Shown here in pieces: positions 24,329-33,284 of a stretch of 64,000 nucleotides of DNA. The notes beneath the pieces were generated by a model. That model saw nothing but the letters and a program-made list of their open reading frames with translations. It made no database searches and was not told where the DNA came from. Source of the DNA: Lysobacter prati (GTDB lineage Bacteria; Pseudomonadota; Gammaproteobacteria; Xanthomonadales; Xanthomonadaceae); NCBI RefSeq assembly GCF_009765215.1, contig NZ_VLNV01000001.1, forward strand, positions 186,001-250,000, read 5' to 3'. Position 1 is the stretch's first letter. The number at the start of each line of letters is the position of its first letter. The position numbers and the translations under genes are program-made.

Positions 24329-25465
24329 TCAGCGGAGCCCATTCAGGAAGTCGCCGACAGCCGGGCCGAAGCGGGCGATGTCGACCAGGAACGCGTCATG
24401 CCCCTGCGGCGACGGCAGCGGCAGGAACTGCGAGTCGGCACCGCCGGCGCGCAGGCCTTGGGCGATCTCCTCCTGCTGTTGCAGCGGGAACAGGATGTCG
24501 GTCTGCACCCCGATCGCCAGCGCCTTGTCGATGCGCAGACCGGCCAGGCCGGCACGGGTGTCGGCTTCGCCGTTGCCCTGGCGGTCGCTGCAGTACTCGC
24601 CCAGGTCGAACCAGTCCATCGAACGGCTCAGGTAGAGGTAGCAGTTGGGATCGAAGCGGCGCACGAATCGGCGGGCGTGGCCTTCCAGGTAGCTTTCGAC
24701 CTCGAACTCGAGGCCGAACGGCTCGTCGTCGGTGCGGTCCGAATCCAGCCGGACGCGGCCGAAGCGGCCGTCCCATTCCAGCGCCGAGCGGTAGGTGATC
24801 ACGCCCAGCTTGCGCGCCATGCGCATGCCCGCCTCGGGGTAGCGCTCATCGTCGTACTTGCCGTGGTACCAGTTCGGGTCCAGTCGGATCGCCTCGCGCT
24901 GCAGCGAGCGGATCGCGATCGAGAACGGCAGCGCCTTGGCCGCACCGGAAATGTTGATGTGGCTGCGCGCCAGGCCCGGATGCAGCTGCAGGAACGCAAG
25001 CGCGGTCATGCCGCCCATGGAGTTGCCGATGATGCAGGCCAGGCTGGCGATGCCGAGTTCGCGCACAACGTGCGCGGCCGCCTGTGCGCCGTCCTCGATC
25101 GACAGGTCTGGGAAGCTCAGTCGGTACGGCGCGCCCGTGCCGGGATTGATCGAGGCCGGTCCGGTGGAGCCTTTGCAGCTGCCGAGCGAATTGACGCAGA
25201 CAACGAACCAGCGATCGCTGTCGATCGGCTTGCCCGGGCCGAGCATCTGTTCCCACCAGCCCGGCTCCGGATTGCCCTCGTTGCTGGCCGCGTGCGCATC
25301 GGGCGACAGGCCGGTGACGATCAGCACGGCATTGTCGCGAGCGGCGTTGAGCGTGCCCCAGGTCTCGTAGGCGACGCGGGCGTTGTTGAGCGCGCCGCCT
25401 CGCTTCATCGGGAACGGCGAGGGCAGGTCGAGCCAGCGGGTGCCGGGGGGGATGAATTCGGTCAT
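24329..25465 (-). CDS. metX: MetX-family O-acyltransferase, probably serine/homoserine O-succinyltransferase
   Basis: A 378-residue alpha/beta-hydrolase acyltransferase that activates homoserine or serine for sulphur assimilation. The nucleophile is Ser149 in IIGNSMGGM; the acid lies in GVQTDILFPLQQQEEI and the His in SPQGHDAFLVD. The oxyanion region NSLGSCKGSTGPASINP differs from the NVLGGC form of homoserine acetyltransferases. Xanthomonadaceae members of this family have been reassigned as serine O-succinyltransferases, so that activity is at least as likely as homoserine acylation. The sequence cannot settle the substrate. It starts 70 bp downstream of the end of ccmI. Confidence 0.9.
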   Translation of the reverse strand: MTEFIPPGTRWLDLPSPFPMKRGGALNNARVAYETWGTLNAARDNAVLIVTGLSPDAHAASNEGNPEPGWWEQMLGPGKPIDSDRWFVVCVNSLGSCKGSTGPASINPGTGAPYRLSFPDLSIEDGAQAAAHVVRELGIASLACIIGNSMGGMTALAFLQLHPGLARSHINISGAAKALPFSIAIRSLQREAIRLDPNWYHGKYDDERYPEAGMRMARKLGVITYRSALEWDGRFGRVRLDSDRTDDEPFGLEFEVESYLEGHARRFVRRFDPNCYLYLSRSMDWFDLGEYCSDRQGNGEADTRAGLAGLRIDKALAIGVQTDILFPLQQQEEIAQGLRAGGADSQFLPLPSPQGHDAFLVDIARFGPAVGDFLNGLR

Positions 25466-25496
25466 GGGGCAAGCTTAACGGGCGCGGTTCAATCGC

Positions 25497-25520
25497 GTCA
25501 TCCCGGCGAATGCCGGGATC
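25497..25520. repeat. single REP-like hairpin
   Basis: GTCA followed by TCCCGGCGAATGCCGGGA, a 7-bp stem with a GAAT loop. It is the same family as the paired copies at 43388 and 54409. It lies in the gap between ccmI and the MetX-like gene. Confidence 0.75.
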
Positions 25521-25535
25521 CATGTCGACGGTGCG

Positions 25536-26540
25536 TTACGGCCGAACCTGGTCGATCAGCAGCTCGATCGTGCCCGCGTCCTTGCCCGCCGGTTTCGCCA
25601 CGGCTTCGAAGTCGCCGGCCTGCGGAATCGCATTGCCACTCGCCGATACGCGTGCCAGCACTTCCACCTGGTCCAGCTGCGAAAGCTTCATCGTCGGCAT
25701 CGGGCTGTCGCCATCGTCGAGCGTGACCTCGACCGGGAAGTTCGCGGCCGACAACTTCTCGACCGCCACCGGCATCGGCGGGCCGCCGGGCTGGCGTGCG
25801 ATCACGAACAGGCTGGCGTTGGCCGGCAGTTTCGCTGCCAGTGCCGGCGACAGTGCGACCTTGACCTTCAGGCCCGGGCCCGCGGCAGCTGTCGATTTGG
25901 CTGCCGGCGGCAGCGGTGGCATGCCCGCCTCGCCGCGCGCGGCGTTGATCTGCTCGCGCAGGCTTTCGCTGGTGCGACCGTCGACGACGGCCAGCAACGG
26001 CTCCCACGTGCGCGCCGCTTCCGCCGGTTGCTTGGCCTGGCGCTGGGCGATGCCGAGGAACCAGCGGGCGCGCTGGTGCATCGACTCCTGGTCGAGTGCG
26101 TGGCGCAGCATCGAGACGCCTTCGGCATCGAACTGGCGACCGGGCGCGGCGATGGCGCGCATCTCCGCGGCCTCGGCCAGCAGGTCCGGGTCGTCGGGCA
26201 TCAACTTGAGCGCACGCATCAGCGCATCGCGTGCCTTGGCCGGTTCGCCCTCGGCAACGCGGGCGCGCGCGAGCAGGCGCCAGCCTTCGACCTGGTTGGG
26301 GTCGCGCTTGAGCTCCGCCTCCAGCTGGGTGATCGCGTCGTCGAGCGTCGCCGGTGCACGCCGCTGCGCCGAGTCCAGCGCGGCGGGCGTGCCGATGGCA
26401 AAGTAGGTCAGGCCGGTGGCGAGGGTCAGGCCGGCAATCACCGCGATCCCTGCAACCGGACGAGTCCGCCACAGCGGACGCAGCACATAGGCCAGCACCA
26501 GCACGGCCAGCACGAGGCCGGCAATCACGAAACCGACCAT
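25536..26540 (-). CDS. ccmI: cytochrome c maturation protein CcmI (TPR)
   Basis: A 334-residue apocytochrome chaperone. Two N-terminal membrane helices (MVGFVIAGLVLAVLVLAYVL and VAGIAVIAGLTLATGLTYFA) flank a short loop; the rest is periplasmic with TPR repeats (WRLLARARVAEGEPAKARDA and RWFLGIAQRQAKQPAEAART) and a C-terminal beta-rich domain. It presents apocytochrome to the CcmFH ligase. ATG and the ccmH stop share one base (TAATG). It is the last gene of the ccm operon. Confidence 0.92.
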   Translation of the reverse strand: MVGFVIAGLVLAVLVLAYVLRPLWRTRPVAGIAVIAGLTLATGLTYFAIGTPAALDSAQRRAPATLDDAITQLEAELKRDPNQVEGWRLLARARVAEGEPAKARDALMRALKLMPDDPDLLAEAAEMRAIAAPGRQFDAEGVSMLRHALDQESMHQRARWFLGIAQRQAKQPAEAARTWEPLLAVVDGRTSESLREQINAARGEAGMPPLPPAAKSTAAAGPGLKVKVALSPALAAKLPANASLFVIARQPGGPPMPVAVEKLSAANFPVEVTLDDGDSPMPTMKLSQLDQVEVLARVSASGNAIPQAGDFEAVAKPAGKDAGTIELLIDQVRP

Positions 26541-27019
26541 TACCACTCCTGCTCTTCGTTGCTGTCGCTGGTCTTTGCCGCGGCCGGTGCCTGGCGGCGT
26601 TTGCGCACCGCGCCGGCGACGACGATGCCACCGGCCAGCAGCACCAGCGCCGGGCCGAACCACAGCAACCACGTCTTGGATTCAACCTGCGGGCGGTACA
26701 ACACGAACTCGCCGTAACGCTCGACCAGGAACTGCTTGATCTCGCGGTTGTCCTTGCCCTGGCGCATCAGTTCCAGCACTTCGCGGCGCAGGTCGACGGC
26801 GATCTGTGCGTTGGATTCGGCCAGAGACTGGTTCTGGCACATCACGCAGCGCAGTTCGGCGACGAGGTCGTGGAAGCGCTGCTCTTCGATCGTGGACTGG
26901 AACTGGAGCGGGGTGGGGTCGCTGGCGGGCTGGGCGATGGCGGCAAAGGAGGCCAGCAGCATCGCGCCAAGCAGCACCAGCGAAAAGACGGACGATCGTT
27001 GAACGTGTGCGGTGCTCAT
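26540..27019 (-). CDS. ccmH: cytochrome c maturation protein CcmH
   Basis: A 159-residue thiol-disulphide protein that keeps the apocytochrome haem-binding Cys pair reduced. After a signal peptide (SLVLLGAMLLASFAAIA) comes the hallmark LRCVMCQNQSLAESNA with its CxxC, and then a helix pair and a C-terminal anchor (WLLWFGPALVLLAGGIVVAG). It is the short CcmH type, with the TPR part carried separately by CcmI. The ATG at 27019 overlaps the ccmG stop by one base. Confidence 0.95.
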   Translation of the reverse strand: MSTAHVQRSSVFSLVLLGAMLLASFAAIAQPASDPTPLQFQSTIEEQRFHDLVAELRCVMCQNQSLAESNAQIAVDLRREVLELMRQGKDNREIKQFLVERYGEFVLYRPQVESKTWLLWFGPALVLLAGGIVVAGAVRKRRQAPAAAKTSDSNEEQEW

Positions 27020-27591
27020 CACGAACCCCTCTGCAGCTCATCGATCTTTGGCAGCAGATCGTCCCGGATCACGTCGTCCGTCAGCGGCCCGACGTACTTC
27101 CAGCGCACGATGCCCTTGCCGTCGACGAGGAACGTTTCCGGTGCGCCATAAATGCCCCAGTCGATGGCGACCTTGCCGTCATAGTCGGCGATGACCATGA
27201 AATACGGGTTGCCGAATTGCTCCAGCCAGCGCATTGCGTCGGCGGGCTCGTCCTTCCAGTTGAAGCCGATCACGCGCAGGCGCTTGCTCTCGGCGAAGCG
27301 CGTCAGCACCGGGTGCTCGTCGCGACAGGCCGGGCACCAGCTGCCCCAGACGTTGAGCAGGTAAGGAGCGCCGCGCAGGTCGTCGGACGTCACCATGCGG
27401 CCGGGTTCATGCAGCGCCGGCAGGCGGAACGCCGGCGCCGGCTTGCCGATCAGCGGCGACGGCAGCGCCTCGCGATTGGGATTGCGGCTTAGCATGACGC
27501 CAGCGAACAGCAGCGCGCCCAGTGCCGCGACGATCAGCAGCGGCACCCAGCGCATCGAGGACTTGCGTGGTGGCGGCGTCGGCTCGCTCAT
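27019..27591 (-). CDS. ccmG: thioredoxin-like protein CcmG/DsbE
   Basis: A 190-residue membrane-anchored thioredoxin that passes electrons to CcmH or apocytochrome c. One N-terminal anchor (WVPLLIVAALGALLFAGVML) precedes the fold, with the active site WGSWCPACRDEHP. The acidic stretch and the GAPETFLVDGKG loop are typical of DsbE. It overlaps ccmF by 4 bp and ccmH by one. Confidence 0.96.
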   Translation of the reverse strand: MSEPTPPPRKSSMRWVPLLIVAALGALLFAGVMLSRNPNREALPSPLIGKPAPAFRLPALHEPGRMVTSDDLRGAPYLLNVWGSWCPACRDEHPVLTRFAESKRLRVIGFNWKDEPADAMRWLEQFGNPYFMVIADYDGKVAIDWGIYGAPETFLVDGKGIVRWKYVGPLTDDVIRDDLLPKIDELQRGS

Positions 27592-29600
27592 CGAGCTGGC
27601 TCCGGATTCGGTTGGGCGACGGTGGCGGCAGCGATGGCCGGGTTGTCGGAGGGCCGGTCAGCGGCAGCCGGCTCAGACACGGTGCTGGTCCGGCGGAAGC
27701 GCCGGTCCGTCGCGGTGACCAGGCCGCCGAGCATCATCAGCAGCGCACCGCCCCAGATCCAGCGGACGAACGGCTTGACGTGCACGCGCACGGCCCAGGC
27801 CCCACCGCCCAGCGGTTCGCCCAGGGCGACATAGAGATCGCGCATGACGCCGTTCTCGATCGCCGCTTCGGTCATCACCTGGCCACCGCTGGCATAGGTG
27901 CGCTTTTCCGGGTGCATCACGGTCAGCTGGCGCTCGTTGGAAAAGACGGTGACGGTGCCGCGGTCGGCTTCGTAGTTCGGCCCCTGCGAGTGCGCGACGC
28001 CATCGAAGCGGAACGCGTAGCGGCCGAGCTCGACCGTCTGCCCCGGTGCGACGGCCAGCTCGCGTTGCTGGCTCAAACCCTCGACCAGCAACGCGCCGAT
28101 CAGGAAGACGGCGACACCGCCGTGGGCCAGGATCATGCCGGCCATTTCGGCGGTGAATCGCGAGCTGCTGGTCTGGCTGCGGATGCGCGCGACGACGAAC
28201 CGGATCGTGCCGAACAGCACCCAGCCCGCGCCGAACACGCCGGCGGCGACCTTCCACGAACCCTGCGGTGCGAGGAAAAAGGCGATCACGCCCAGCACCA
28301 GCGCCAGCGCCGCCCACGGCAGCAGCATCGCCAGCGGCTTGGACACCTGCTCACGCTGCCAGCGCGTGATCGGACCAAACGGCAGCAGCGCCACCAGTGG
28401 TGCCATCAGCAGTACGAACATCAGCGCGAAGTACGGCGGGCCGACCGAGATCTTGCCCAGCTCCAGCGCGTCGGCCAGCAGCGGATACAGCGTGCCGAGC
28501 AGGACCATCGCGCAGGCGGTCGTCAGCAGCAGGTTGTTGGCCAGCAGCAGCGTCTCGCGCGAACTGATGTCGAACGGTTTTCCGCCGTCTTCGGCCGACG
28601 GCGCACGCAGCGCATACAGAATCAGCGAGCCGCCAATGACGATGCCGAGGAAGATCAGGATGAACAGTCCGCGCGAGGGGTCAGACGCAAACGCATGCAC
28701 GCTGGTGATCACGCCCGAGCGCACCAGGAACGTGCCCAGCAGAGACAGCGAGAACGTCGCGATCGCCAGCAGCAGCGTCCAGCCGCGGAAGCTGCCGCGC
28801 TTCTCGGTCACCGCCTGGGAATGCAGCAGCGCGGTGCCGGCAAGCCAAGGCATGAAGCTGGCGTTCTCGACCGGATCCCAGAACCACCAGCCGCCCCAGC
28901 CGAGCTCGTAATAGGCCCACCACGACCCCAGCGCGATGCCGAAGGTCAGGAACGCCCAGGCGACATTGGTCCACGGCCGCGTCCAGCGCAGCCAGCGTGC
29001 ATCGACGCGGCCGTCGAGCAGTGCCGCGATCGCGAACGCGAACGGCACGGCGAAACCCACGTAACCGACGTACAGCATCGGCGGGTGGATGATCATGCCC
29101 GGGTCCTGCAGCAACGGGTTGAGGTCGCGGCCTTCGGCGGCGGCCGGCAACAGCCGCTCGAACGGGTTGCTGGTGAAGAGCAGGAAGGCCAGGAAGCCAA
29201 TGCTGACCAGGCCCATCACGCCCAGCACGCGCGCGATGACCTGTTCGGGCAACGACTTGGAGAACAGCGCGACCGCGCCGGTCCACAGCGCCAGGATCAG
29301 CGTCCACAGCAGCAGCGAGCCTTCGTGCGAGCCCCACACCGCGGTGTAGCGGTACATCAGCGGGAGCAGGGAGTTGCTGTTCTCGGCGACGTAGCGCAGC
29401 GAGAAGTCCTGGGTGACGAAGCCGTGGCTGAGGATCACGAACGCGATGGCGACCAGCGCCAGCTGCGCATACGCGGCCGGGCGTGCCACCGCCATCCAGG
29501 CGCCGATGCCGCGTTGTGCGCCGGCCAGCGGCAATGCCGCCTGCAGCAGCGACACCAGCAGGGCGAGGATCAGGGTGATCTGGCCGATTTCACCGAGCAT
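27588..29600 (-). CDS. ccmF: cytochrome c haem lyase subunit CcmF
   Basis: A 670-residue integral membrane protein with about 15 helices, the core of the haem ligation complex. The WWD haem-handling motif GWGGWWFWDPVENASFMPWL is complete, and conserved His residues are present in WGSHEGSLLLW and LLHSQAVTEKRGSFRGWTLL. The C-terminal periplasmic domain ends with a final helix. It overlaps ccmG by 4 bp. Confidence 0.97.
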   Translation of the reverse strand: MLGEIGQITLILALLVSLLQAALPLAGAQRGIGAWMAVARPAAYAQLALVAIAFVILSHGFVTQDFSLRYVAENSNSLLPLMYRYTAVWGSHEGSLLLWTLILALWTGAVALFSKSLPEQVIARVLGVMGLVSIGFLAFLLFTSNPFERLLPAAAEGRDLNPLLQDPGMIIHPPMLYVGYVGFAVPFAFAIAALLDGRVDARWLRWTRPWTNVAWAFLTFGIALGSWWAYYELGWGGWWFWDPVENASFMPWLAGTALLHSQAVTEKRGSFRGWTLLLAIATFSLSLLGTFLVRSGVITSVHAFASDPSRGLFILIFLGIVIGGSLILYALRAPSAEDGGKPFDISSRETLLLANNLLLTTACAMVLLGTLYPLLADALELGKISVGPPYFALMFVLLMAPLVALLPFGPITRWQREQVSKPLAMLLPWAALALVLGVIAFFLAPQGSWKVAAGVFGAGWVLFGTIRFVVARIRSQTSSSRFTAEMAGMILAHGGVAVFLIGALLVEGLSQQRELAVAPGQTVELGRYAFRFDGVAHSQGPNYEADRGTVTVFSNERQLTVMHPEKRTYASGGQVMTEAAIENGVMRDLYVALGEPLGGGAWAVRVHVKPFVRWIWGGALLMMLGGLVTATDRRFRRTSTVSEPAAADRPSDNPAIAAATVAQPNPEPAR

Positions 29601-29633
29601 GGTGTGCCCTCGTCGCGACCCGGAGTGTCGTCT

Positions 29634-30095
29634 TCATTGCGCAGAACCCGCCGCGGCTGGCACGTCGTGCTTCTTGTGCGCAGAGCCCATCTTGTCGGCG
29701 ACTTCCTTGGGCATGTAGGTCTCGTCGTGCTTGGCGAGGATCTGCTCGGCGACGAAGACGCCGCCCTCCATGCGGCCGGTGGCGACCACCGCCTGCTTCT
29801 CGCGGAACAGGTCGGGCAGGATGCCGGTGTAGACCACCGGCATCAGCGCGTCGCCGTCGCTGACCTTGAAGTGCGCTTCCAGCGAACCCGGTGCACGGGT
29901 GAAGGAGTCGGCCGCGACCATGCCGCCGAGGCGGAAGCGAGCGTGCCCGCCGGCTTCGCCGCGAATCACTTCGCTGGGCGTGTAGAGGTAGGCGATGTTG
30001 CGTTGCAGGGCCATGGCCACCAGGCTGGCGGCGATGCCGGCGGCCACGACCAGGGCGATGACCCAGAGCAGGCGGCGGCGACGTACAGGATTCAT
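29634..30095 (-). CDS. ccmE: haem chaperone CcmE
   Basis: A 153-residue periplasmic haem chaperone with one N-terminal anchor ([20 protein letters not shown]) and an OB-fold. His123 in [12 protein letters not shown] is the residue that binds haem covalently, and Tyr127 follows as in the usual HxxxY motif. The start at 30095 gives the typical [12 protein letters not shown] beginning. It lies between ccmD and ccmF in the operon. Confidence 0.96.
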   Translation of the reverse strand: MNPVRRRRLLWVIALVVAAGIAASLVAMALQRNIAYLYTPSEVIRGEAGGHARFRLGGMVAADSFTRAPGSLEAHFKVSDGDALMPVVYTGILPDLFREKQAVVATGRMEGGVFVAEQILAKHDETYMPKEVADKMGSAHKKHDVPAAAGSAQ

Positions 30096-30115
30096 TGGCA
30101 CGCTCTCATCAATTC

Positions 30116-30292
30116 TTATCTGATCAATTCATTGGCTGCCGCGCCCTTGCCAGGGCGAGCGGCTTCGCGTTCGGCGCGCAGGCGCGCGCCACGCAGTTCG
30201 CGGCGGATCTGCAGATGGGTGGCGACGAAGTCCCAGCCCAGCACGATCACGAACACCGCGTAGGCGGCAATCACGTAGTTCAGGTAGCTCAT
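30116..30292 (-). CDS. ccmD: haem exporter accessory protein CcmD
   Basis: A 58-residue protein with one helix ([20 protein letters not shown]) and a basic cytoplasmic tail ([20 protein letters not shown]). It helps release CcmE-haem from CcmABC. The start at 30292 overlaps the ccmC stop by 4 bp. Confidence 0.9.
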   Translation of the reverse strand: MSYLNYVIAAYAVFVIVLGWDFVATHLQIRRELRGARLRAEREAARPGKGAAANELIR

Positions 30293-31041
30293 TGCGCCTT
30301 CCCTCGTGCCAGCCCGGCGACCCAGCCCTTGCCGCTCTCGCGACGCAGGTTGTCGGCGCGCGCACGCGTGAGCAATGCACCGATGAACCACAATTTGGTG
30401 CCGACGATCATCCAGACCAGCGGCGGGATCATGCTCGAGTCCATGCTCGACTCACCGAGCAGGCGGATGGTCTGGCCCTGGTGCAGCGAGTTCCACCACA
30501 CCACCGAGTAGCGGATCACCGGCAGCAGCACCACGCCGACGATCGCCAGCAGGCCGGCGGCGCGCGCGGCGGCGCGGCGGTCATCGATCGCGTTGTACAG
30601 GCCGATCACGCCCAGATACAGGAACAGCAGGATCAGCTCGGTGGTCAGGCGGGGGTCCCAGTCCCACCACGTGCCCCACATCGGCTTGCCCCAGATCGAG
30701 CCGGTCAGCAGCGTGATCAGGGTGAACGCGGCGCCGATCGGAGCGCACGCCATCGCCAGGATCTCGCACAGCTTGATGCGCCAGATCAGCGCAATCGCGG
30801 CGTAGATGGCCATCAGCGCGAACACCGCCATGCTCATCCAGGCGCTGGGCACGTGGATGTAGAGGATGCGGAAACTGTCACCCTGCTGGTAGTCCGCCGG
30901 CACCTGGAACAGGGCGCCGTACAGGCCCCAGGCCATGACCAGCAGACCCAGGCCGTAGCCCCACGGGGCCCAGCGCGCAGCGAAGCGATCGAAATACGGC
31001 GGTGAACCGAGTTTATGGAACCAGCGGATGATCGGATTCAT
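30289..31041 (-). CDS. ccmC: haem transfer protein CcmC
   Basis: A 250-residue six-helix membrane protein that loads haem on CcmE. The tryptophan-rich motif MWGTWWDWDPRLTTELIL and flanking His (ILYIHVPSAWMS and SLHQGQTI) are intact. It lies 148 bp downstream of ccmB, the only sizeable gap in the operon; I see no gene there. Confidence 0.96.
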   Translation of the reverse strand: MNPIIRWFHKLGSPPYFDRFAARWAPWGYGLGLLVMAWGLYGALFQVPADYQQGDSFRILYIHVPSAWMSMAVFALMAIYAAIALIWRIKLCEILAMACAPIGAAFTLITLLTGSIWGKPMWGTWWDWDPRLTTELILLFLYLGVIGLYNAIDDRRAAARAAGLLAIVGVVLLPVIRYSVVWWNSLHQGQTIRLLGESSMDSSMIPPLVWMIVGTKLWFIGALLTRARADNLRRESGKGWVAGLARGKAQ

Positions 31042-31189
31042 CGTTCTCTCGGCCGGGGGGCCTTTGCTTGCTTCCGCCTGCTTCCGGGCCCGGGGGGCCA
31101 GGTGGCATGTGTGTCTCGACAGCAGGTCGCGGCGGACATTAAAGGTTGGGACCGGGCGCGGCGTTTGATCTGACTCAACAGTCCGGTGA

Positions 31190-31879
31190 CTAGCTCAGCG
31201 CAATCCGGATCGCGGCGGCGGCAGCCAGCGGCGCCAGCAGCAGTGACACCACGAGGCCGGCGCCCAGCAACAGCAGCGCCCCCGTGGGATCCAGCCCCTG
31301 CGCGGCGGCGGCCACGCTGCCTGCACCGAACACCAGTACAGGCACGTACAGCGGCAGCGCCAACAACGCGACAAGTATACCGGAGCGTCGCATTCCGACC
31401 GTCAGCGCAGCCACGACCGCGCCGAGCAGGCTCAGCAGCGGCGTGCCCAACGCCAGCGATGCCAGCAGCACCGGCAGCTGCTCGCGCGGCAGGTACAGCA
31501 GCTCGGCGAGGAACGGGGTCGCGATCAGCAGCGGCAGCGCGCTGGTGGCCCAGTGCATGAAGGTGCGTACTGCGACCAGCCATGCCAGCGGCACCGGGGC
31601 GAGCATCCATTGCTCCAGCGAACCGTCCTCGGCGTCGCCGCGGAACAGGGTGTCGAGCGCGAGCAATCCGGCCAGCAGCGCTGCCAGCCACAGCACCGCG
31701 CCGGCGACCTTGGACAAGGCCTGTTTCTCGCCGCCCAGGCCGAGCGCGAACAGCACCACGACCAGCAGGGCGAACAACGCCGGCTGAAGAGCGTCGCCGC
31801 GGCGGCGCCAGAGCAGGCGCAGGTCGCGCGTGAGCAGGGCGCGGGCGGCGCCGGCGAGTGTGGCGGTCTGGGCGGTCAT
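31190..31879 (-). CDS. ccmB: haem exporter permease CcmB
   Basis: A 229-residue six-helix permease of the CcmAB ABC transporter. The start [20 protein letters not shown] leads to [20 protein letters not shown]. The middle reads [20 protein letters not shown], a typical CcmB stretch. The ATG overlaps the ccmA stop by 4 bp. The longer frame upstream lies inside ccmA and is not used. Confidence 0.95.
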   Translation of the reverse strand: MTAQTATLAGAARALLTRDLRLLWRRRGDALQPALFALLVVVLFALGLGGEKQALSKVAGAVLWLAALLAGLLALDTLFRGDAEDGSLEQWMLAPVPLAWLVAVRTFMHWATSALPLLIATPFLAELLYLPREQLPVLLASLALGTPLLSLLGAVVAALTVGMRRSGILVALLALPLYVPVLVFGAGSVAAAAQGLDPTGALLLLGAGLVVSLLLAPLAAAAAIRIALS

Positions 31880-32526
31880 TGCACGCCTCCCTTGGCCATC
31901 ACCAGCATCCGCGTCCGCACCGGCGGCGCGGCGTAGGCACCGTGGGTGGTGACCAGGGCGGCACCGCCTTCGCGCAGGTGCGCCTGGACCATGCGATTGA
32001 CCAGTTCGATGCCTTCCAGGTCGAGGTTGGCGTAGGGCTCGTCGAGCAGCCACAGCGGCGCCGGCGACATCCACAGCCGGGCCAGGCTCAGACGCTTTTT
32101 CTGCCCGGCCGAGAGCTGGCGGGCGAGGGTGTCTTCGTACCCGGCCAGGCCGACGATCGCCAGTGCGTTTTCCGGCAGCTGCGCGCGGCGGCGGCCGTGC
32201 AGGCCGCACAGGAAGTTGAGGTTCTCGATCGACGTCAGGTCCGCCTTCAAGCCGGGCAGGTGGCTGAGGTAGGCGATGGCGCGGGCGCGCCGGGCAGTGC
32301 CGGCAGGCTGGCCGTCGAGGTCGATATCGCCCTCGTCGGCCCGCAACAGCCCGGCCAACACCCTCAGCAGGGTGGTCTTGCCGGCGCCATTGTCGCCCTG
32401 GACCAGCAGCGCCTCGCCGGCATCGACACTGAAGTCGAGCGGGCCGAACACGGGCTCATCGTTGCGCGCAAAGCGTAAACCACGGGCTGCGAGCAGCGGC
32501 GGGGCAGGTCGGTCGTCTGGCGTCAT
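31876..32526 (-). CDS. ccmA: haem exporter ATPase CcmA
   Basis: A 216-residue ABC ATPase, first gene of the ccm operon. Walker A is GDNGAGKTT, the signature is [15 protein letters not shown], and Walker B is [12 protein letters not shown]; the switch His lies in LVTTHGAY. It powers release of holo-CcmE. The promoter should lie in the 145-bp gap upstream, where no clear consensus was seen. Confidence 0.96.
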   Translation of the reverse strand: MTPDDRPAPPLLAARGLRFARNDEPVFGPLDFSVDAGEALLVQGDNGAGKTTLLRVLAGLLRADEGDIDLDGQPAGTARRARAIAYLSHLPGLKADLTSIENLNFLCGLHGRRRAQLPENALAIVGLAGYEDTLARQLSAGQKKRLSLARLWMSPAPLWLLDEPYANLDLEGIELVNRMVQAHLREGGAALVTTHGAYAAPPVRTRMLVMAKGGVQ

Positions 32527-32671
32527 CGGCTGGGAGGCTGCGGCCCGGTGGCCGCGTAGCGCCCAGTTTATGCGAGTAGCCGGGGGGCCGCCTTGTCCAG
32601 GTGTGTCGCGCCCAGGGGGCCGCCGCCGGGACCGGCCCGGAGAGGCGTGCCAGGACCCGGTCGGGAGGCGA

Positions 32672-33154
32672 TCAGCCGGCCACCCAGTCGGTGTGTTCCA
32701 CCGCCGGAACGCTCGGAACCTCTGGCGGGCGCGGCATCAGCATCCGCAACCGCACCGGCTCGCCGGATTGCCAGGCCAGAACGGCGGCCTGGCCGAACTC
32801 GATCGCCAGGCGCAGCAGGTCGGTCTCTTCGATGCCGGCCAGCAGCCAGCCCGGTTCGCGCCAGTGGCCGCCCGGGTCCTGCGCCCAGGCGGCGTGGCGG
32901 GTGGCGCCGACGGCGTCGAGCTGGGCCACCAGCAAGGCATCGGCGGCCTGGTTGGCCGTGTCCGAACGCGGCTGCGAGGCCGGGTTCCAGGCGGTGATGA
33001 AGGCATAGCGCGACGCCGGCCAATAGGCTTCCAGGTCGCTGGCCGGCAGGCCGACCCGAAGCGGCAGGGCATCGCCGTCAAGCACGACCACATACTCCGC
33101 TGCCGCGTAGGCAGTGGCCAGTTCGACGGCATCGACGATCTGCAGCTCGCGCAT
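32672..33154 (-). CDS. DUF3293 protein
   Basis: A 160-residue soluble protein of unknown function that fits DUF3293. The pattern is [20 protein letters not shown], then [20 protein letters not shown] and [18 protein letters not shown]. Starts at 33154 or 33205 are possible and neither has a good Shine-Dalgarno. The 33205 ATG lies inside one of the two GTCATGAC palindromes, so 33154 is preferred. It is divergent from the aminotransferase gene. Confidence 0.78.
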   Translation of the reverse strand: MRELQIVDAVELATAYAAAEYVVVLDGDALPLRVGLPASDLEAYWPASRYAFITAWNPASQPRSDTANQAADALLVAQLDAVGATRHAAWAQDPGGHWREPGWLLAGIEETDLLRLAIEFGQAAVLAWQSGEPVRLRMLMPRPPEVPSVPAVEHTDWVAG

Positions 33155-33200
33155 GGCGCGGAGTGTGATTGCGGTCGTGCGACAGTGCAAACGCGCAATC

Positions 33201-33221
33201 GTCATGACGCCCCGTCATGAC
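33201..33221. promoter_or_regulatory. two palindromic GTCATGAC half-sites
   Basis: GTCATGAC, itself a perfect palindrome, occurs at 33201-33208 and 33214-33221, with centres 13 bp apart. It lies between the divergent DUF3293 and aminotransferase genes, a natural operator position. No known regulator is assigned. Confidence 0.4.
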
Positions 33222-33284
33222 ACCGTGGCGCGCGCATCCTTACACTTGTCCGCCACGACGGCCCCAGCCTCCAAGCCCCCTCAG

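Noticed and set aside
23492-25726. 744-residue + strand frame across several genes
   Set aside because: Runs antisense through cysteine dioxygenase and the MetX-like gene, both well supported.
27522-30263. 913-residue + strand frame
   Set aside because: Opposite ccmF, ccmE and ccmD, which have complete family motifs; the frame is rich in Arg, Gln and His as expected from an antisense reading.
31042-31189. 148-bp gap between ccmB and ccmC as a missing gene
   Set aside because: No frame with start and Shine-Dalgarno; all ccm genes are accounted for.
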